DNA of 64,000 nt from an uncultured Clostridia bacterium (lineage in GTDB: Bacteria; Bacillota; Clostridia; Oscillospirales; Oscillospiraceae): assembly GCA_945948535.1 (NCBI GenBank), contig CAMFBN010000007.1, positions 1-64,000 of the forward strand. The letters run 5' to 3'. Below the pieces are notes generated by a model, which was not told the origin of the DNA, did not search any database, and was given only the letters and a program-made list of their open reading frames with translations. Below, piece after piece: positions 60,483-64,000 of this stretch. Both the position numbers and the translations under genes were made by a program. Each line of letters starts with the position of its first letter. Position 1 is the stretch's first letter.

Positions 60483-60514
60483 TGTATTTACAATACATCT
60501 GTATTAAAATACAG
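60483..60514. promoter_or_regulatory. Operator array for the Xre-type regulator
   Basis: Two adjacent palindromes, TGTATT-TAC-AATACA (60483-60497) and CTGTATT-AA-AATACAG (60499-60514). A further ACATCTGTATTATTAC half-site lies near 60446. Confidence 0.6.
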
Positions 60515-60525
60515 GAGTGTTTCCT

Positions 60526-60876
60526 ATGGCTATTGACTATGTTGATATTGGACAGCGAATAAAACAAAAGAGAATTGAACGGGGATACACACAGGAGAAA
60601 CTATCCGAGCTGATTGGTATTGGGCCAAGCCATATGAGTCATATTGAAGGTGGAACAACTGTTCCCAGCTTTGACGTGTTTGTCACGCTGCTGAATGTTC
60701 TGGAATGCTCAGCGGATGAATTATTGTGCAGAGAAATCAAGGCTGGAAAACCGATTTGTGATAATTGGCTTACAGAACTGATTTCTGATTGTGACCCAAC
60801 GGAGACAAAAATACTATCTGATACTCTGGTCTGCCTTAAGGCCTCGCTACGGAAAAACAAAACATGCGAACCATAG
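60526..60876 (+). CDS. Xre/Cro-type helix-turn-helix regulator
   Basis: 116 residues. An N-terminal HTH (DIGQRIKQKRIERGYTQEKL, SELIGIGPSHMSHIEGG, residues about 6-60) of the lambda-repressor-like class, then a short helical domain. ATG 60526 is preferred: AGGAG lies 8 nt upstream, whereas GTG 60517 overlaps the operator. It is likely autoregulated through the palindromes at 60483-60514. Confidence 0.85.
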   Translation: MAIDYVDIGQRIKQKRIERGYTQEKLSELIGIGPSHMSHIEGGTTVPSFDVFVTLLNVLECSADELLCREIKAGKPICDNWLTELISDCDPTETKILSDTLVCLKASLRKNKTCEP

Positions 60877-60897
60877 TTTCTCAGGGGGCGGGGAACG

Positions 60898-61113
60898 TTG
60901 ATCAGCTATGAGCCACTGTTTCAGACAATGAAGGAAAAAGGAATTACTTCCTATCGTCTTTTTAAGATGGGCTTTCCACAGTCAAACTACTATGCAATCA
61001 AGCGGGGCGAGAATATTTCCACACATACTGTCAACGAGCTGTGTAAAATTCTTGACTGCAATGTATCGGATATTATGACGTATATCGATGAAAAACAGGG
61101 CGGGTCGCGTTGA
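60898..61113 (+). CDS. Short Cro/C1-type helix-turn-helix protein
   Basis: 71 residues, almost only an HTH domain (LFQTMKEKGITSYRLFKMGF, NYYAIKRGENISTHTVNELC, ILDCNVSDIMTYI), resembling small YozG-like regulators. It starts at TTG 60898 behind GGGGGCGGGG and 21 nt after the other HTH gene, so both are in one operon. It could act as a partner or antagonist of the first. Confidence 0.8.
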   Translation: MISYEPLFQTMKEKGITSYRLFKMGFPQSNYYAIKRGENISTHTVNELCKILDCNVSDIMTYIDEKQGGSR

Positions 61114-61125
61114 CCCGCCCTGTTT
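61093..61125 (+). terminator. Terminator of the two-regulator operon
   Basis: Stem AAACAGGGCGGGTC / GACCCGCCCTGTTT, 14 bp perfect, with a 5-nt loop. It overlaps the end of the HTH gene. Confidence 0.85.
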
Positions 61126-61130
61126 CCGCT

Positions 61131-61162
61131 CCGTAGGGCGGGGTCATGACCCCGCCCTACGG
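61131..61162. repeat. Perfect 32-bp palindrome, GTAGGGCGGGG type
   Basis: CCGTAGGGCGGGGTCA and its reverse complement meet without a loop. It is a relative of 14856-14934. A second perfect palindrome, GGCGGAGTCATGACTCCGCC, follows at 61244-61263. Confidence 0.8.
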
Positions 61163-61281
61163 TATCGATTACATAATGTCTGGAATAAATGAGAACCGCT
61201 CTGTTTCCATTCGACCATAATAATTCGAATATCCTGCCTGATCGGCGGAGTCATGACTCCGCCCAACGAACTCAGGTAACG

Positions 61282-61345
61282 ATACCGAGCAGTGCCCAAT
61301 GGTGCAACGACTACCGCCAGCGTTCGTAACGCATTGGCTGGCCGC
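61282..61345. repeat. Single diverged arm of the 1666-2069 element
   Basis: Begins GATACCGAGCAGTGCCCAAT like the left arm at 1666 (GATACCGAGCGGTGCCCAAG) and stays alignable for about 45 nt. Confidence 0.55.
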
Positions 61346-61354
61346 CCCGCGGCC

Positions 61355-62860
61355 TTACTTCACATTGGAAGTGGAACGCAGGGTCACGTCGTGGGCGCCG
61401 CCTTCCACGATGGACACGGAGGATACCAGCGTCAGCTTGGCGTCCCGCTGGAGGTCGGGGATGTTGGTCACGCCTACGTTGCACATGGTGGATTTCACCT
61501 TGTACAGGGAGGCCTCCACATTGTCATGCAGAGAACCGGCATAGGTGACGTAGGAGTCCACGCCTTCCTCAAAGCTCAGCTTGGCGGAGCCGCCCAGATC
61601 GTAGCGCTGCCAGTTCCGGGCACGGTTGGAGCCTTCGCCCCAGTACTCCTTCATGTAGGCGCCGTTCATCATCACCTTATTCGTGGGAGACTCGTCGAAC
61701 CGGGCAAAGTACCGGCCCAGCATCAGGAAATCCGCGCCCATAGCCAGAGCCAGGGTCATGTGGTAATCGTGGACGATACCGCCGTCGGAGCAGATGGGCA
61801 CATAGATGCCGGTCTCCTTGAAGTACTCGTCCCGGGCCGCGGCAACCTCGATGAGAGCGGTAGCCTGACCTCTGCCGATGCCCTTGGTTTCACGGGTGAT
61901 GCAGATGGAGCCGCCGCCGATGCCGACTTTGACAAAGTCCGCGCCAGCCTTGGCAAGGAACAGGAAGCCGTCCCGGTCCACCACGTTGCCCGCGCCGATC
62001 TTCACGGTGTCGCCGTAGTTGTCCCGCACCCATTTGATGGTCTTTTCCTGCCAGCAGGTGTAGCCCTCAGAGGAATCGATAACCAGCACGTCGGCGCCGG
62101 CGTTCAGCAGGGCGGGGATACGGGTGGCGTAGTCCCGGGTGTTGATGCCCGCGCCAACCAGGTAGCGCTTCTTGTCGTCCAGCAGCTCCAAGGGATTTTC
62201 CTTGTGGGAGGAGTAGTCCTTGCGGAAGACGAAGTACATAAGGTGGTCATTTTCGTCCACGATGGGCAGGCTGTTCAGCTTGTGAGCCCAGATGATGTCG
62301 TTGGCCTCCTTCAGGGTGGTCTCCTTGGGAGCGGTGACCAGCTTTTCCCGGGGGGTCATGAAGTCGCTGACCTTGTCGGAGGGCTCCATCCGGGAAACGC
62401 GGTAGTCCCGGCTGGTGACGATGCCCAGCAGTTTTCCGTTGGCGGTGCCGTCTTCCGTGATGGCAACGGTGGAAAAGCCGTTCTTGGCCTTCAAGGCCAG
62501 CACATCGGCAAGGGTTGCGTCGGGGGTCAGATTGGAGGCGGAGGTGACGAAGCCGGCCTTGTAGCCCTTGACCTTAGCCACCATGGCGGCCTGATTCTCA
62601 ATGGACTGGGAGCCGAAAATGAAGCTGATGCCGCCCTCCTTGGCAAGGGCGATTGCCAGAGTGTCGTTGGACACGGACTGCATGACGGCGGAGGTCAGGG
62701 GCACGTTCAGACTGAGGGCAGGCTCTTCCACGCCCTTGCGGTACTTGACCAGAGGAGTCTTGAGGCTGACCCGATCAGGGATACAGTCCTCGGAGGTATA
62801 GCCGGGGATGAGCAGGTACTCGCTGAAGGTGTGGCTGGGTTCCGGATAGTAGTAAGCCAT
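61355..62860 (-). CDS. guaB: IMP dehydrogenase
   Basis: 501 residues. Oxidises IMP to XMP with NAD, the committed step of GMP synthesis. It has an (alpha/beta)8 barrel with two CBS domains inserted (about 100-215; [31 protein letters not shown]). The catalytic Cys loop is [13 protein letters not shown] (about 316), with [15 protein letters not shown] and CSDGGI flanking. AGGAGGAACCCCC precedes ATG 62860. Monocistronic. Confidence 0.96.
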   Translation of the reverse strand: MAYYYPEPSHTFSEYLLIPGYTSEDCIPDRVSLKTPLVKYRKGVEEPALSLNVPLTSAVMQSVSNDTLAIALAKEGGISFIFGSQSIENQAAMVAKVKGYKAGFVTSASNLTPDATLADVLALKAKNGFSTVAITEDGTANGKLLGIVTSRDYRVSRMEPSDKVSDFMTPREKLVTAPKETTLKEANDIIWAHKLNSLPIVDENDHLMYFVFRKDYSSHKENPLELLDDKKRYLVGAGINTRDYATRIPALLNAGADVLVIDSSEGYTCWQEKTIKWVRDNYGDTVKIGAGNVVDRDGFLFLAKAGADFVKVGIGGGSICITRETKGIGRGQATALIEVAAARDEYFKETGIYVPICSDGGIVHDYHMTLALAMGADFLMLGRYFARFDESPTNKVMMNGAYMKEYWGEGSNRARNWQRYDLGGSAKLSFEEGVDSYVTYAGSLHDNVEASLYKVKSTMCNVGVTNIPDLQRDAKLTLVSSVSIVEGGAHDVTLRSTSNVK

Positions 62861-62884
62861 GGGGGTTCCTCCTGTTTTATTTAT

Positions 62885-62913
62885 ATATCATAATTAGATT
62901 TTACGGTTATCAA
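62885..62913 (-). promoter_or_regulatory. Predicted promoter of guaB
   Basis: Minus strand TTGATA - 17 nt - TGATAT, about 25 nt from the ribosome site. A -10 register one or two bases over is equally possible. Confidence 0.45.
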
Positions 62914-62931
62914 AAACTGTGGGGAGCAAAA

Positions 62932-63048
62932 ATTGACAATTGACAATGAACAATTGACAATTAAGGTATCCCCTTCGGGGATGATAATTATTTATCGCGA
63001 AGCGAAACCGCAATTGTCAACTGTCAATTTTCAATTGTCAATTAATCA
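62932..63048. repeat. ACAATTGACAATT-type inverted repeat
   Basis: Left arm AATTGACAATTGACAATGAA, right arm CAATTGTCAACTGTCAATTT, with a GGTATCCCCTTCGGGGAT hairpin inside. A different family from the GTGGAGAGT repeats but with the same design, filling the gap between guaB and the YitT gene. Confidence 0.8.
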
Positions 63049-63966
63049 CAGCGTCTTTCCGTCACCCGCGTCCAGCACCTCGGTCACTTCCTTGCCCTTG
63101 GAACTGAGCTTGTGGAAGTTGCCCAAGATTTCGCTGACCGGGTTCACAATGGCGAAGGTGTTTGGGTAACGCCGGATGATCCGGTTCACCGCGGCAATCT
63201 GGGTCTTGTTCACCACGCACAGCAGCACGCTGGTTTCCCGCCCGGAGTACATGCCCTTGCCGGGAATCAGGGTGGTGGTGTGATGGATGTCCCGGATGAT
63301 GTCCTGAGAAATTTCGTCGGGATAATCGGTAATGATCTCAAAGGCAATGGCAGACCGGCCGGACTTCATCAGCCGCTCCCCCACATTGGTTGACATAAAA
63401 CTGTAGAGGATGCACAGGATCACCGGCTCCATCTGGTGCCCGTAGACGAAGTAGCTGGACACGGCTACCACCGCGTTCAGCACGAAGGAAATGCCCAGCA
63501 CGCTTTTCTCCGGGGCGTACTTGTGCACGATGGCGGAGACAAAATCCGTGCCGCCGGTATAGGCGCTGGCCTTCACCAGAATGGAGTAGACATACCCCTG
63601 AATAACGCCTGCCACCAACGGCCCCAGAATTTTGCTGGTGCCATTTTTCGTCACATAGGCGTAGGGACTGAGGTCAACGTGATCCAGCAATAAAAGGCCC
63701 AGAGAGAAGGTAACCACATACACCATGCTCCGCAGGGCAATGGGCTTGCTGACCTTGAGATAGCACAGCAGCGCCAAAGGCACATTCACAACCAGACTCA
63801 GATAGCCCACGCTGATATGGGTCACATACTGGATCATGGTGCAGATGCCGTTGATGCCGGCGGGAGCAAACTGGTTGGGGAAGACAAACAATTCATAGTT
63901 CACGGAGGCGATAAGCGCCACCGCGGCGATGACAAGATAGGTCCATGCTTTTTTCAATGTACGCAT
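63046..63966 (-). CDS. YitT-family membrane protein (DUF161/DUF2179)
   Basis: 306 residues. Five or six membrane helices at the N terminus (ALIASVNYELFVFPNQFAPA, YLSLVVNVPLALLCYL, ASAYTGGTDFVSAIVHKY) and a cytosolic DUF2179 domain at the C terminus (about 215-295; GRETSVLLCVVNKTQIAAVN). The family is widespread in Firmicutes; some members affect membrane transport, and none is firmly assigned. It starts at ATG 63966; the upstream bases are a GTGGAGAGT repeat that runs off the window. Confidence 0.9.
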   Translation of the reverse strand: MRTLKKAWTYLVIAAVALIASVNYELFVFPNQFAPAGINGICTMIQYVTHISVGYLSLVVNVPLALLCYLKVSKPIALRSMVYVVTFSLGLLLLDHVDLSPYAYVTKNGTSKILGPLVAGVIQGYVYSILVKASAYTGGTDFVSAIVHKYAPEKSVLGISFVLNAVVAVSSYFVYGHQMEPVILCILYSFMSTNVGERLMKSGRSAIAFEIITDYPDEISQDIIRDIHHTTTLIPGKGMYSGRETSVLLCVVNKTQIAAVNRIIRRYPNTFAIVNPVSEILGNFHKLSSKGKEVTEVLDAGDGKTL

Positions 63967-63975
63967 ATGTAATAA

Positions 63976-64000
63976 GTGTGGAGAGTGAAGAGTGAAGAGT
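63976..64000. repeat. GTGGAGAGT-type repeat, cut by the window edge
   Basis: GTGTGGAGAGTGAAGAGTGA… identical in its first 19 bases to the left arms at 57487 and 58860. Confidence 0.7.

Overview
The window looks like a chromosomal segment of a gut-type Clostridia (probably Oscillospirales/Oscillospiraceae). The reasons are a moderately GC-rich genome with strong AGGAGG ribosome sites, a single-chain glycyl-tRNA synthetase, ATP-dependent PEP carboxykinase, CotH/VTC/DUF4956 genes, a GH94/GH130 phosphorylase sugar economy, TnpV/DUF6809 transposon genes and many dispersed intergenic palindromes. No rRNA or tRNA gene is visible, so the taxon is an inference.

Layout. 1-8.4 kb: end of hflK, hflC, a 0.4-kb element with long inverted repeats, pckA, and a 1403-residue secreted Ig-like repeat protein. 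8.8-13.9 kb: a DUF4956-VTC-CotH operon followed by a second CotH gene that keeps its own duplicated promoter and a 24-codon stump of a second VTC gene. 13.9-25.1 kb: housekeeping genes (aldose epimerase, uppP, an orphan response regulator, a candidate small RNA, a GH25 lysozyme, an MBL-fold lipoprotein, an SDR, the CCA-adding enzyme, an acyltransferase, glycyl-tRNA synthetase). 25.3-38.9 kb: a beta-mannoside/disaccharide phosphorolysis locus. Leftward run a CE2-like esterase, a phosphohexomutase, a NUDIX hydrolase and a GH94 phosphorylase. Rightward run a LacI regulator, ABC importer remnants, GH130, an AGE-family epimerase, a second GH130, a sialate-O-acetylesterase-type enzyme, DUF624 and ManA. 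The pathway reads clearly (import, deacetylation, epimerisation, phosphorolysis, hexose-1-P to fructose-6-P), but at least four members are broken.

39.1-52.2 kb: a mobile-element-derived island. Its left part carries TnpV and DUF6809. Its middle carries a sulfur/redox cargo (SDR, thioredoxin, two rhodaneses, a CoA-disulfide-reductase-type flavoprotein, two chromate-transporter halves, a Crp-family regulator, a DUF134-NifX fusion, rubredoxin and ferredoxin-rubrerythrin fusions). Its right part carries an array of hairpins, an oriT-like stem-loop, a sigma-like gene, a CHC2 zinc-finger gene and fragments of a Mob relaxase and a serine recombinase. The island lies between two copies of the 5' end of the gene that follows it.

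52.2-54.8 kb: that gene encodes an EF-G/Tet(M)-type ribosomal GTPase fused to a C-terminal YacP/Rae1-like NYN nuclease domain, the most interesting protein here. A truncated third copy of its 5' end is at 25.3 kb. 54.8-64 kb: a PsiE-like protein, an EamA protein, an orphan histidine kinase followed by an HtrA protease, an acyl-ACP thioesterase, two small HTH regulators with an operator array, IMP dehydrogenase and a YitT-family protein, separated by several repeat families.
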